A DNA stretch of 64,000 bases from Natronococcus pandeyae (GTDB lineage: Archaea; Halobacteriota; Halobacteria; Halobacteriales; Natrialbaceae): contig NZ_PHNJ01000001.1 in NCBI RefSeq assembly GCF_008122205.1, positions 248,001 to 312,000 on the forward strand, read 5' to 3'. Each line of letters begins with the position of its first letter. Position 1 is the stretch's first letter. Below, one piece after another: positions 40,980-49,566 of this stretch. A program made the position numbers and the translations under genes. Under the pieces are notes generated by a model. The model was not told where the DNA came from and did not search any database. It saw nothing but the letters and a program-made list of their open reading frames with translations.

Positions 40980-42017
40980 TCACCCCTGCTCCCGGACGAA
41001 CGACGCCAGCGCCGATCGATCTCCCGTCTCTCCCGTCGCGACGAAGTGTGAGGCACAGGCGTTGCCGAGCGCGAGCGCATCCTCCCACGGCCAGTCGCGA
41101 GCGAGCGCACACGCGAGTCCACCGGAGAACCGATCGCCCGCGCCGACCGTGAGCTGCGGGTCGTCGACGTCGGGGGTCTCCACCCGAGTGGGTCCCGTTC
41201 TCGTCGCCGCGATCGCCTCGTCGGTGCCGTGGAAGACGACGGCGGAGATCTCGAGCGCCGATCGCAACGCCGAGAGCGTGGCGGTCGGATCGTCGCCGGA
41301 GACGCCGACGACCTCGGCAGCCGCTTCGTACTCGCTTTGACTCACGCTCAACGCGACCTCGAGCGAGTCGTCGGCCGCAGCGAGCGCGTCGAACAGGTCC
41401 GTGATCGCCGCGTACTCCGCCAGCCCGATTGCTCCGGGGTCGAGGACGAGGGGGCAGTCGACGGACCGAGCGGCGAGGCGGTCGAAGACCTCGGAGAGGC
41501 CGTGAAAGGAGACCCAGTTTCCACAGCACAGCGCGTCCGCATCGACGAGGTCCGCCCAGTCGATGGCGGCCAGGAGATCGTCGACGCCCCACTGCGCGAA
41601 TCGATCCGTCCGTTCGGGAAACAGGCACTCCTCGCCGTCGAACGCGAGGACGTGGATCGTCGCCGGCGGCCCCATCGAGTGGGTCTCGAACGGCAGGTCC
41701 GCGAGGACGGAGTGGTCGAGGTGGCCGACGAGCGCTGCGTCGTCGCCGAGCGCGTGAATCTGTCGTGATGCGTTGACCGCCTGCCCGCCGGGGCGGACCT
41801 CGAGGTGCTCGAGCGGGAACGTCTCGCCGTCCTCGAGCAGGTGGCGGCCGAGGGCTGCCCTGGACTCGAGGCGCGCTCCACCGGGACCCGTCACGCGATA
41901 GCAGTGGTCCACGCTTCCGTCGGGCAGCGAGACGATACGCCGTGGGCTATCAGGACACTCCGCTCCCAGGCGATCGACGAGCGCGGCGTAGCTCACACCC
42001 GCTACTGCCACACTCAC
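40980..42017 (-). CDS. PfkB family sugar/nucleoside kinase
   Basis: This 345-residue protein is a PfkB (ribokinase-like) kinase. The C-terminal signature VGAGDRFSGGLACALARDW (about 288-306) includes the catalytic Asp in GAGD. GGQAVNASRQIHALG (about 77-91) is the N-terminal sugar-binding signature. The substrate may be a sugar or nucleoside; the DHCYRVTGPGG region is not diagnostic. It diverges from the aldo/keto reductase gene with only 63 bases between the starts, a compact divergent promoter that could be co-regulated. The start is ATG at 42017. Confidence 0.9.
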   Translation of the reverse strand: MSVAVAGVSYAALVDRLGAECPDSPRRIVSLPDGSVDHCYRVTGPGGARLESRAALGRHLLEDGETFPLEHLEVRPGGQAVNASRQIHALGDDAALVGHLDHSVLADLPFETHSMGPPATIHVLAFDGEECLFPERTDRFAQWGVDDLLAAIDWADLVDADALCCGNWVSFHGLSEVFDRLAARSVDCPLVLDPGAIGLAEYAAITDLFDALAAADDSLEVALSVSQSEYEAAAEVVGVSGDDPTATLSALRSALEISAVVFHGTDEAIAATRTGPTRVETPDVDDPQLTVGAGDRFSGGLACALARDWPWEDALALGNACASHFVATGETGDRSALASFVREQG

Positions 42018-42051
42018 TACTAAAAGGCGTCCCCTGGAACGAGCCCCGCTC

Positions 42052-42058
42052 TTTTATC
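42052..42058 (+). promoter_or_regulatory. TATA box of the aldo/keto reductase gene
   Basis: TTTTATC is centred about 26 bases before the ATG at 42081, the spacing of a leaderless haloarchaeal promoter. It lies in the 63-base gap shared with the divergent PfkB gene. Confidence 0.5.
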
Positions 42059-42080
42059 CCGACCCGTCGATGGAGTGTCT

Positions 42081-43175
42081 ATGGCAACCGGACCTGCAAC
42101 CCGGGCCTACCGGGACGAGCGACAGGAACCGTTCGGCGACGGCTACTTCCGGGCGTTCGACGATGCCGTCGTCTCGAGTCTCGGAGTCGGAACCTACCTC
42201 GGGGATCCGACCGACGCAGTCGACGACCGGTACGCGTCCGCCATCCTGACCGCCCTCGAATCCGGCTGTAACGTCCTCGATACGGCGATCAACTACCGGT
42301 GCCAGCGCAGCGAGCGCGTCGTCGGCCGCGCGCTCGCGGAGAGCGAGATCGACCGGGAAGCGGTTCTGGTCGCGACGAAAGGCGGGTTCGTTCCGTTCGA
42401 CGGCTCGCGGCCGCCGGATCCGGGCCAGTACGTGATCGAGGAGTATCTCGATACCGGGATCGTCGATCGCGAAGACCTCGTCGCGGGCAGTCACTGCATC
42501 GCACCCGACTACGTCGAGACCCAACTGGATCGGTCGCTCGAGAACCTCGATCTCGAGTCGATCGACCTGTACTACGTCCACAATCCGGAGACCCAGCTTC
42601 GAGAGCGGTCGCCGGAGACGGTCTACGATCAGCTCGAGGCGACGTTCACTCGACTCGAGGAACGAGCCGCCGCCGGCGACGTCGATCAGTACGGCGTCGC
42701 GACCTGGGAGGCGTTCCGGGTCCCCCCTGAGCACTCGTCACACCTCTCGCTGGTCGAGATTCTCGAGCGAGCGCGGGCGGCTTCGCGGGCCGCTGGGACC
42801 GACGAACCCCACTTCCGGGCGATTCAGCTCCCGTTCAACGCCGCGATGCCGGAGGCGTTCACCGTCGCTGGCCAGGATGCGGCCGACAGCGGGTCTCCCA
42901 TCCCCGTTCTCCGGGCCGCGGCCGACGCCGGGGTGGCCGTTTTCACGAGCGCGAGCATCGCGCAGGGAGACCTCGCCTCGACGCTTCCGGACGCGATCGC
43001 AGAACGCGTTCCCGGCGACCGTCCGGTTCAGCAGGCGCTGACGTTCGCCCGCTCGGCACCGGGGGTGACGTCGTCGCTCGTCGGGATGAGTCGACCCGCT
43101 CACGTCGAAGAGAACGTCGCGTCGGGATTCCACGACCCGCTCGAGGACGACGCGTTCGAAGCGCTGTTCGAGTGA
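42081..43175 (+). CDS. Aldo/keto reductase
   Basis: This 364-residue protein is an aldo/keto reductase TIM-barrel. It contains VSSLGVGTYLGDP, then DTAINYRCQRSERVVGRAL with the catalytic region (Asp and the Tyr/Lys area in NYRCQR and ATKGGF), and the C-terminal SSLVGMSRPAHVEEN. AKRs reduce aldehydes and ketones with NADPH; the substrate is not evident. An unusual insert (PDPGQYVIEEYLDTGIVDREDLVAGSHCIAPD) lies between ATKGGF and the second barrel half, a region that often sets specificity. The TATA box at 42052-42058 gives a leaderless transcript. Confidence 0.9.
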   Translation: MATGPATRAYRDERQEPFGDGYFRAFDDAVVSSLGVGTYLGDPTDAVDDRYASAILTALESGCNVLDTAINYRCQRSERVVGRALAESEIDREAVLVATKGGFVPFDGSRPPDPGQYVIEEYLDTGIVDREDLVAGSHCIAPDYVETQLDRSLENLDLESIDLYYVHNPETQLRERSPETVYDQLEATFTRLEERAAAGDVDQYGVATWEAFRVPPEHSSHLSLVEILERARAASRAAGTDEPHFRAIQLPFNAAMPEAFTVAGQDAADSGSPIPVLRAAADAGVAVFTSASIAQGDLASTLPDAIAERVPGDRPVQQALTFARSAPGVTSSLVGMSRPAHVEENVASGFHDPLEDDAFEALFE

Positions 43176-43215
43176 TCGTCGTCGCTGGCTTCCAGGAGTC
43201 GCCTCGAACTCCGTC

Positions 43216-43386
43216 TTACCGGATCTCCTTCCACTCTGCGGCGCAGTCGGGACAGATCCGCACCGTCTTGATCTGATCCGGATCGTTCTCGGTCTTCAAC
43301 GGTTTCTCACACTGGCCACAGACGAGTCGGTCGTAGGTGTCCTTCTCGAGTTCGTCCTCGCGAAGTGCCTTCCGGACTGATTTCAT
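43216..43386 (-). CDS. 56-residue zinc-finger protein (HVO_0758 type)
   Basis: This very small gene encodes 56 residues starting MKSVRKALREDELEKDTYDR and ending CAAEWKEIR. It has two Cys pairs, C23-G-Q-C26 and C45-P-D-C48, forming a zinc ribbon. Size and pattern match the haloarchaeal HVO_0758 zinc-finger family, small proteins whose role is unknown. It converges on the aldo/keto reductase gene and diverges from the glycosyltransferase gene. The TAA stop is at 43216-43218 and ATG at 43384-43386. Acidic spacing between the two Cys pairs (KTENDPDQIK) is typical. Confidence 0.9.
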   Translation of the reverse strand: MKSVRKALREDELEKDTYDRLVCGQCEKPLKTENDPDQIKTVRICPDCAAEWKEIR

Positions 43387-43553
43387 GTTCGCTCCCTACG
43401 GAGGAGGGGGTGAAAAAGACTGGTGCTTTTTCTGGTAATACAGAAATAATTGACTGTACCTGATTCGAAGGAGTCGAACGCGAAATCGACCCAGGGCGGC
43501 GCGAACGACTACTCGGGCTTCCGTCCGTGTTCGAATCGCCGGAGTCGTGGCCG

Positions 43554-43560
43554 TTTTATC
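43554..43560 (+). promoter_or_regulatory. TATA box of the GT81-like glycosyltransferase gene
   Basis: TTTTATC ends 22 bases before the ATG at 43583, with typical spacing for a leaderless transcript. Confidence 0.5.
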
Positions 43561-43582
43561 GGTTCGCTCGAACAGTGGACTG

Positions 43583-44722
43583 ATGGAGTACGTTCAGGAG
43601 CGAATCGCGACGCTCCACGATCTCGGGGATACGGCGGGCGATACGGTGGTCCCTGGTGGCCTCGAGCGCGACCCCGTCGCCGAGACGGCCGTCGTCGTTC
43701 CGATGACCGGCCGGGAACTCGAGAGCCCGGCCGCCGAGCGCGTGCTCTCGGAACTCGAGGACGTAGAGCCGGCCGCCGTGTTCGTTCCCGTCCGCGCCTC
43801 GCCCGACCGCATCGAGCCGTTTCGCGAGTGGCTCGAGTCGTTCGCGCTGCCGATCCGGCTGCTCTGGTGTAACGCGCCCGCCGTCGAGACGCTGCTGGCC
43901 GATGCCGGACTCGCCGGACGCGCCGGAAAAGGCCACGACGTCTGGCTCGCGCTCGGCCCTGCGGCCGAGGCCGCGAACTACGTCGTGGTTCACGACGCCG
44001 ACGCCCGAAGTTACGAGGCCGACCACGTCCGGCGGCTGCTCGCGCCCCTGACGATGGAGTTCGCCTTCTCGAAGGGATACTACGCGCGCGTCGAGCAGGG
44101 ACAGCTCTACGGACGACTGTTCCGGCTGTTCTACGCTCCCTTGCTCCGGGCGCTCTCGGAGAGTCACGACGCGCCCGTTCTCGGCTACTTCGACGCGTTC
44201 CGGTACGCGCTCGCCGGCGAGTTCGCGATGCGTGCCGACCTCGCCCGCCGGCTCCGGCCGCCGCGAGAGTGGGGACTCGAGGTCGGAACGCTGGGCGACG
44301 CCTTCGACTACGCCGGCTTCGCGGGAACCGCGCAGGTCGACCTCGGCTCCCACGAGCACGACCACCGCGCCGTCGCGGGTGAGACGGGGCTCGAAGGGAT
44401 GAGCCGCGAGGTGGCGGCCGAACTGCTGCGAGTGCTCGAGGAACACGGCGTCGACCCCGAGTACGATCGCCTGCCAACTCGGTACCGTGCCGCGGGCCGG
44501 GAGCTGATCGAGCAGTACCGGGCCGATGCGGCGTTCAACGGGCTCGCGTACGATCCGGCCGGGGAGCGCGACCAACTCGAGCGCTACGCCGACTCGATCG
44601 CCTCGCCAGGTCCCGACCGCCGGCTTCCGCGCTGGACCGACGCACCGATCACCCCGCAAGCGGTCGTCGAAGCGGCCAGGCCGCGCCTCGAGCGCCCCGT
44701 CGACTCGGCGGGCGGCGACTGA
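43583..44722 (+). CDS. Glycosyltransferase, glucosyl-3-phosphoglycerate synthase-like
   Basis: This 379-residue protein starts MEYVQERIATLHDLG and contains a GT-A fold nucleotide-sugar transferase: ETAVVVPMTGRELESPAAERVL, then VVHDADARSYEADHVRRLL (about 134-152) with the DxD-type acidic metal motif. This pattern resembles GT81 enzymes (glucosyl-3-phosphoglycerate or mannosyl-glycerate synthases), which make compatible-solute precursors. In halophiles such sugars might protect against osmotic stress, but the product cannot be assigned from sequence. The region EWGLEVGTLGDAFDYAGF is a further family mark. No membrane segment is present. Confidence 0.85.
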   Translation: MEYVQERIATLHDLGDTAGDTVVPGGLERDPVAETAVVVPMTGRELESPAAERVLSELEDVEPAAVFVPVRASPDRIEPFREWLESFALPIRLLWCNAPAVETLLADAGLAGRAGKGHDVWLALGPAAEAANYVVVHDADARSYEADHVRRLLAPLTMEFAFSKGYYARVEQGQLYGRLFRLFYAPLLRALSESHDAPVLGYFDAFRYALAGEFAMRADLARRLRPPREWGLEVGTLGDAFDYAGFAGTAQVDLGSHEHDHRAVAGETGLEGMSREVAAELLRVLEEHGVDPEYDRLPTRYRAAGRELIEQYRADAAFNGLAYDPAGERDQLERYADSIASPGPDRRLPRWTDAPITPQAVVEAARPRLERPVDSAGGD

Positions 44723-44743
44723 GCCCACGCCCGGGCTATCAAT

Positions 44744-44754
44744 CTTTATCAATA
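44744..44754 (+). promoter_or_regulatory. TATA box of the small acidic protein gene
   Basis: CTTTATCAATA lies 21-31 bases before the ATG at 44775, in an AT-rich pocket between the stop of the glycosyltransferase and the next gene. This is typical spacing for a leaderless transcript. Confidence 0.5.
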
Positions 44755-44774
44755 CACCGACCGTTGGACGCCGT

Positions 44775-45290
44775 ATGGACGCGACCGCCGACGAACTCGC
44801 CGGCGTCGTCGACCTCTTCGGCGGCCTGACGCGATCGGAACTCGAGCGAGCGCTCGCCGAGGCAGCCTTCCGTGCGGACGGGGCCTCCGTCGACGAGGAC
44901 GCTCTCGAGGCGGCCGTCGACCGCGCGCTCGAGTCGTTCGCACTCGTCGCCTACGAGCCGTCAGGCCGCGACGGGGGTACGGGAGCGGCCTCGCCGGCGA
45001 CCGACGGCGGCGACGAGACGCTGCTGGTCGCCGGCCCGACCGCGTTCCCGACGGTTCCGGATCACGCGGAGGACGTCCCACACATTCTCGACGTCGAGCC
45101 GCGCCGGTTCGACCGCGAAACGCTCGGCGAGGCGGTTCGCGACGAGTTCGTGGACGCGGTCGAGGACGCTGCCGACGACGGCGACACCGAACGGATCGAG
45201 ACGCTGCTCGACGTCAGCTACGACCTCGAGGCGTGGGCACCGGTCGAACTGGACGACGAACGAACGCGACTGGACGCCGCCCTCGAGTGA
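44775..45290 (+). CDS. Conserved acidic haloarchaeal protein (possibly DUF7109)
   Basis: This 171-residue protein (MDATADELAGVVDLFGGLTRSELERALAE...) appears to be a conserved haloarchaeal family, possibly DUF7109, of unknown function. It is very acidic, with a helix-rich N-terminus (about 1-65), a variable Gly/Ala loop (about 66-84) and a C-terminal half rich in Asp/Glu (RFDRETLGEAVRDEFVDAVEDAADDGDTERIETLLD). No signal or membrane segment is visible. The stop is 4 bases before the ATG of the next gene, a Nudix hydrolase, so the two are cotranscribed. Confidence 0.8.
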   Translation: MDATADELAGVVDLFGGLTRSELERALAEAAFRADGASVDEDALEAAVDRALESFALVAYEPSGRDGGTGAASPATDGGDETLLVAGPTAFPTVPDHAEDVPHILDVEPRRFDRETLGEAVRDEFVDAVEDAADDGDTERIETLLDVSYDLEAWAPVELDDERTRLDAALE

Positions 45291-45294
45291 TCGC

Positions 45295-45888
45295 ATGGGA
45301 GGGCCGAGACTGGATCTCGAACCGATCGCGGACCATCCGCCGATCGGGATCGACGATCAGGAACACGACGCGGCGGTCGTCGCACCCGTCATCGAGCGCG
45401 AGGACGAGGACTACCTGCTGTTTACCCGCCGGGCCGACGACCTCGGCAAACATCCCGGCCAGATGAGCTTCCCCGGCGGCGGCGCCGAACCGGAGGACGA
45501 GTCGATCCTCGCGACCGCGCTCCGGGAGGCGAACGAGGAGATCGGACTCGGGCCCGCCGAGGCGGACGTCGTCGGCCAACTCGACGACATCCGGACGATC
45601 ACCGAGTACGCCGTCACACCGTTCGTCGCCCGAGTCCCAGACCGGGAGTACGAGCGCGACGGCGTCGAGGTCGCCGAGATCGTCGTCCTGCCGCTGTCGG
45701 GCCTGCTCGACCCCGCGAACTACGAGACGGAGCGTCGAACGCATCCCTACTACGGCGACATCGTCATCCACTACTTCCACGTCGACGGCTACACCGTCTG
45801 GGGCGCGACCGGTCGGATCCTGGTCCAGTTGCTCGAGTTGACGACGGAGTTCGAGGCTCCCGAGCGCATCGACCGTTCGACGCTGTAA
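45295..45888 (+). CDS. Nudix hydrolase, CoA pyrophosphatase-like
   Basis: This 197-residue protein has the Nudix box (GGGAEPEDESILATALREANEEIGL) preceded by LLFTRRADDLGKHPGQMSFPGG, the extended signature of CoA diphosphatases related to NudL and Pcd1. These enzymes split CoA into 3',5'-ADP and 4'-phosphopantetheine. The start is ATG at 45295, 4 bases after the stop of the upstream acidic-protein gene, suggesting one transcript. A T5 tract at 45914-45918 about 25 bases after the stop is a likely terminator. Confidence 0.92.
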   Translation: MGGPRLDLEPIADHPPIGIDDQEHDAAVVAPVIEREDEDYLLFTRRADDLGKHPGQMSFPGGGAEPEDESILATALREANEEIGLGPAEADVVGQLDDIRTITEYAVTPFVARVPDREYERDGVEVAEIVVLPLSGLLDPANYETERRTHPYYGDIVIHYFHVDGYTVWGATGRILVQLLELTTEFEAPERIDRSTL

Positions 45889-45913
45889 ACGGAATACTGC
45901 ACGGAGCGTCAGC

Positions 45914-45918
45914 TTTTT
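45914..45918 (+). terminator. T-tract after the CoA-type Nudix gene
   Basis: A run of five T (AGCTTTTTGC) lies about 25 bases after the stop codon. Archaeal RNA polymerase terminates at such T-runs without a hairpin. Confidence 0.4.
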
Positions 45919-46014
45919 GCGCGGCCGCCACCCAGCACGTCTATGGTCGCGCAGACGAGTGATCGAGTTCCGAATCGACTGTAGCAACTTCTTCGTCGCG
46001 CGAGGTGAGTTCCG

Positions 46015-46794
46015 ATGTTAACCACGAGTACTGTCGCCCGCGCCGGACTGGATGCAATCGCCCTCAAACCCACGGAGTGTGACGTCTCGGCGGCCGGATC
46101 GATCCCGGTCGAGACGGTCGCGATCGACTACGAGGGTCGCGACTACCTTCCCGACCCTGCGATCCTCGAGTCGCTCTCGGCCGAGACGGACGTACTGGTC
46201 ACGACGCCGGTTCGAGCCGACGGCTTCGATCCCCTCGGTGACCACTCCGTCCTCGCCGACCTGCCACCCGCGGTCAGTCGCGTCCTGGTGGCCGGCCACC
46301 CCGCCTACCTCACCGACGAGGAGCAGGCTCGAGCGGTCGCCCCCCGCCTGGGTGCGGCCCTCGAGCGCGATCCCGACGCCTGGGTCGGCACCGAGAGCGT
46401 CGAACGGATCGCCATGGCGACGGGTGCGACGCAGTACGACCTGCTTTCGCGGACGACCGAGCGCGAACTGCGCGCGCTCCGGTCGGCCGGTTTCGACGGC
46501 GATCTCGCCGTCTACGCGCCGACCGTCCTCACCGAGGACGACGACGCCGTCCTCGACGCGGTCGGCGCCTACGTCGCTCGTCGACGGCCGGTCGCGGCGG
46601 CGCTTCCCGAAGGGGCGGCCACTGACTCGCAGGCCACCGGTCGCGCACGCGAAGTGTTGCTGGCCGCAGCCGAGGACTACGCGCTCGTCGGCACCGAAGC
46701 CGAAATCGGCGAGCAGACGGACGTTCTTCGGGAAGCCGGCGCGACGACGGTCGTCGGCTATCCGGCGCGCGGTCTCGAGGCCGTCCTGGAGTAG
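46015..46794 (+). CDS. Conserved haloarchaeal protein (DUF7388-like)
   Basis: This 259-residue protein (MLTTSTVARAGLDAIALKPTECDVSAAG...) appears conserved in haloarchaea; I think it belongs to DUF7388 and was once annotated as luciferase-like. The sequence alternates beta strands (VLVTTPVRAD, VSRVLVAGHP, LAVYAPTVL) and helices, consistent with an alpha/beta or TIM-like fold; an ATGATQYDLLSRTTERELR region and the end VVGYPARGLEAVL recall the luciferase-like monooxygenase ends. No cofactor site is obvious. It precedes a creatininase-like gene by 70 bases and may be cotranscribed. Confidence 0.75.
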   Translation: MLTTSTVARAGLDAIALKPTECDVSAAGSIPVETVAIDYEGRDYLPDPAILESLSAETDVLVTTPVRADGFDPLGDHSVLADLPPAVSRVLVAGHPAYLTDEEQARAVAPRLGAALERDPDAWVGTESVERIAMATGATQYDLLSRTTERELRALRSAGFDGDLAVYAPTVLTEDDDAVLDAVGAYVARRRPVAAALPEGAATDSQATGRAREVLLAAAEDYALVGTEAEIGEQTDVLREAGATTVVGYPARGLEAVLE

Positions 46795-46864
46795 CGTCAC
46801 CTGCCGCCGGGTTCGCGTTCTGTTATCCCCTGTAGATAAGAGCCTCCGGCATCCACTGGCGGGC

Positions 46865-47629
46865 ATGACGTTGCTCGCCGAGCACACGACGACGACGGCC
46901 GCCGCCGAACTCGAGGCGGCCGAGGTTGCGGTGCTCCCAGTGGGGAGTACCGAACAGCACGGCCCCGCACTGCCACTCGGAATGGATCACATGGCTGCCG
47001 AGGCGTTCGCCCGGACGGCAACCGGCCACGACGACGCGGTCGTCCTGCCGACGCTCCCGGTCGGCGTAAGCGAACACCACCGACAGTTCGACGGCACGCT
47101 GTACGTCTCCGCGGAGACGTTCGAACGCTACGTCGCCGAGACGGTCTCGAGTCTCGCCGAACACGGCGTCCGGAAGGCGGTCGTGGTCAACGGCCACGGC
47201 GGCAATTCGGGGGCGCTCCGACGGGCCGCACGAACGCTACGCCAGGACCGGACGGCGTTCGCACCACCGTGGAACTGGTGGGACGGCGTCGAGGAGCTCG
47301 CAGACGACCTCTTCGACGAGGACGGCGGTCACGCCGACGCGATGGAGTCGAGTCTCCTCTGGCACGTTCGCGAGGACCTCGTCCGCCCGGACGAACTCGA
47401 GGCCGCCGAGGCCGGCGCCAGCGAGGGCTGGGGCGAGTCCGTCCACGGCGCGGCGCTCGGCTTCGATACGATCGACTTCTCCGACAGCGGCGCGGTCGGC
47501 CGGCCGACCCAGGCCGACCCGGAGAAGGGTGAACGGCTGTTCGAGACCGGACGCGACCGGCTCCACGCCCTGATCGACTGGCTCGCCGACCGCCCGCTCG
47601 AGGCCTGCTGGCCGCGTGATCACCGATGA
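46865..47629 (+). CDS. Creatininase-family amidohydrolase (ArfB-like)
   Basis: This 254-residue protein is a creatininase-type metal amidohydrolase. Family marks are GSTEQHGPALPLGMDHMAAE (about 27-46), VVNGHGGNSGALR (about 107-119) and EDGGHADAMESSLL, all with metal-binding Glu, His and Asp. In archaea, a creatininase-family enzyme, ArfB, removes a formyl group in riboflavin and F420 synthesis; this could be that enzyme or a creatinine-type hydrolase. The TGA stop overlaps the ATG of the next gene (ATGA at 47626-47629), so it is coupled to a FAD-dependent oxidoreductase. The substrate is not known. Confidence 0.88.
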   Translation: MTLLAEHTTTTAAAELEAAEVAVLPVGSTEQHGPALPLGMDHMAAEAFARTATGHDDAVVLPTLPVGVSEHHRQFDGTLYVSAETFERYVAETVSSLAEHGVRKAVVVNGHGGNSGALRRAARTLRQDRTAFAPPWNWWDGVEELADDLFDEDGGHADAMESSLLWHVREDLVRPDELEAAEAGASEGWGESVHGAALGFDTIDFSDSGAVGRPTQADPEKGERLFETGRDRLHALIDWLADRPLEACWPRDHR

Positions 47630-48825
47630 GCGAGGACGAATCGGTGCCGGAACTTGCCGTCGGCGCGGACGCGTTCAACCGGCGAGGCGAGGACCTCGAG
47701 GTGGCCGTCGTCGGCGGCGGTGCGATCGGTGCGACGGCCGCCTACGATCTGGCGTGCGAGGGGGCCGACGTGACGCTGTACGACCGCGGTCCCATCGCGA
47801 GCGGTTCGAGCGGCCGCGCCGCGGGGGTCTGTTACGACGCCTTCGCCGACCCGCTCGACGCCGAGATCGGCAGCGATGCTATCGAGCGGTTTCGGTCGCT
47901 CTCCGGCGACGACACGTTCCCGTTCGTCGAGTGTCCCTACGTCTGGCTGGCTCGCGAGGGTGACGACCGCCGGGCGGACGCCATCCGGGAGCAGGTGGTG
48001 CGAATGCAGGAGAACGGCCTCGTCGCCCTCGAGGCCGACGGCGAGGCGCTCGCGGATCGCTTCTCGAGTCTGCGGACGGACGACGTAGCAGTTGCGGGCA
48101 TCGCCGGCGCCGCGGGGTACACCGACCCGGCCAGGTACACGGCCTGTCTCGCGGCGGCCGCGGACGGAACCGGTGCGACGTTGCGGCCGGAGACGTCCGT
48201 CCGGGTTCGAACGGATCCCGCTCGAGTCGTGCTGGACGCCGACGGCACCAGCCACGAGGTCGACGCCGTGCTCGTCGCCGCGGGCGCCCACACGAAGCGC
48301 GTGCTCGCGGAGGCCGGGCTCTCGATCCCGATGAAGCCCTACCGGGTGCAGGCGCTCGTCGCCGACTGCAGCCTCTCGGGACCGATGTGCTACGACGCGA
48401 CCGAGGAGTTCTACCTGCGGCCCCACGCCGACGGGCTCTTGGCGGGCGACGGCACGGAGTACGTCGAGGCGGATCCGGACGCGTACGATCGCGACGCCTC
48501 ACCGGGGTTCGCGGCCGGCCTGCTCGAGCGCGTCGACCACCGGCTGTCGGGCGTCGATCTCGAGACCACCGACCTCGAGCGGGCCTGGGCCGGGCTCTGT
48601 ACGGCGACGCCGGATCGGGACCCGCTGGTCGGGCGACTCGAGGACGGACTCTACGTCGCAACCGGGTTCCAGGGCCACGGCTTCATGCGCGCGCCGGCGA
48701 TCGCCGAACGCGTCGCCGACGAGATCCTCGGTGGTGACGGGATCGATCCCTTCGATCCCGCTCGGTTCACTGGTGACGAGGAGTTCGATATCGTGGAGGG
48801 AATGACGATCGAGATGGAGAACTAG
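47626..48825 (+). CDS. FAD-dependent oxidoreductase, DadA/glycine oxidase-like
   Basis: This 399-residue protein is a DAO-type FAD oxidoreductase. The FAD motif VAVVGGGAIGATAAYDLA begins at residue 25, and PDRDPLVGRLEDGLYVATGFQGHGFMRAPAIAE near the C-terminus is the usual second FAD-binding block. Related enzymes oxidise D-amino acids, glycine or sarcosine-like compounds. Its start overlaps the stop of the creatininase gene by 4 bases. A creatininase next to a DAO-family enzyme recalls creatinine and sarcosine degradation (creatine to sarcosine to glycine), but no creatinase gene is near, so this pathway is only a suggestion. Confidence 0.9.
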   Translation: MSEDESVPELAVGADAFNRRGEDLEVAVVGGGAIGATAAYDLACEGADVTLYDRGPIASGSSGRAAGVCYDAFADPLDAEIGSDAIERFRSLSGDDTFPFVECPYVWLAREGDDRRADAIREQVVRMQENGLVALEADGEALADRFSSLRTDDVAVAGIAGAAGYTDPARYTACLAAAADGTGATLRPETSVRVRTDPARVVLDADGTSHEVDAVLVAAGAHTKRVLAEAGLSIPMKPYRVQALVADCSLSGPMCYDATEEFYLRPHADGLLAGDGTEYVEADPDAYDRDASPGFAAGLLERVDHRLSGVDLETTDLERAWAGLCTATPDRDPLVGRLEDGLYVATGFQGHGFMRAPAIAERVADEILGGDGIDPFDPARFTGDEEFDIVEGMTIEMEN

Positions 48826-48886
48826 TCGTTACGAACGGCGTGCGCACTCGAGGACACGACGGACGGTCCCTCGGTGTGGAGGCATT

Positions 48887-49405
48887 TCAGCTGGTACTGT
48901 AGTCGCGATCCTCGACGGTGAGCTCTTCGGCGTCGGAGGCTGTTACGTCGTGATCGTCGTGGGTGGCGTCGAGGTCGTGATCGTCGTGGGTGGCGTCGAG
49001 GTCGTGATCGTCGTGGTCGTCCTCGATCGCGGACGCCTTCGGAATCTCGATGCGGAGCGCACCGGATTCGGTCAGTCTGGCGGTTCCCGCGTCGGGTTCG
49101 ACGACCGCGTCGCCGGGGAGTTCGGCCTCCCCCTCGAGTTCCATCCCGCGACCGGGAAAGCGCATCTCGTAGCCGTCGTGGAACTGCCGGAAGCGATCGA
49201 TCTGGATCTTGACGGTACCCTCGAGGTAGCGAACCTGGATGTCGTCGGGCTCGGCACCGGGCGCGTCGAAGACGGCGAGATAGCTCGTCTCGTCCTCGAG
49301 GAGATCGACCGGAAGCGGCCGGTGGGTCTGGACGCGACCGTTCGCGCGACCGACCTGGCGGTAGAGCGTGCTTCCGACGACATTACGGAGTTCTTTGAAA
49401 CTCAC
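48887..49405 (-). CDS. Hsp20/alpha-crystallin small heat shock protein with His/Asp repeat tail
   Basis: This 172-residue protein has an alpha-crystallin domain (about 29-118: LPVDLLEDETSYLAVFDAPGAEPDDIQVRYLEG...GALRIEIPKA), so it is a holdase that keeps unfolding proteins soluble. The C-terminal tail (about 121-172) repeats a nine-residue unit HDDHDLDAT, two full copies plus a partial one, from a 27-bp tandem DNA repeat at 48951-49016. The tail is Asp/His-rich and could bind metal or help halotolerance. It converges on the FAD oxidoreductase and follows a small zinc-ribbon gene on the same strand with a 160-base gap. Confidence 0.88.
   Translation of the reverse strand: MSFKELRNVVGSTLYRQVGRANGRVQTHRPLPVDLLEDETSYLAVFDAPGAEPDDIQVRYLEGTVKIQIDRFRQFHDGYEMRFPGRGMELEGEAELPGDAVVEPDAGTARLTESGALRIEIPKASAIEDDHDDHDLDATHDDHDLDATHDDHDVTASDAEELTVEDRDYSTS
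48951..49016. repeat. 27-bp tandem repeat in the Hsp20 gene tail
   Basis: The unit at 48951-48977 is repeated exactly at 48978-49004, followed by a 12-base partial copy. It encodes the nine-residue HDDHDLDAT repeat of the protein tail, which may vary in copy number between strains. Confidence 0.9.
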
Positions 49406-49566
49406 GGGCGATCACCCGGGCAAAGTGGGTGAGGGCGACCAGAAGCTGAGGCGGGGACCAGGCAGTAGATTCTGGACATGTCCTGACGTCTCGGTACGAG
49501 AGCCGCGTTCTTATTGGTTGTGATGGGCGAAATAAACGTCTGACGTCTCCGCCACTGGTCGACCGC

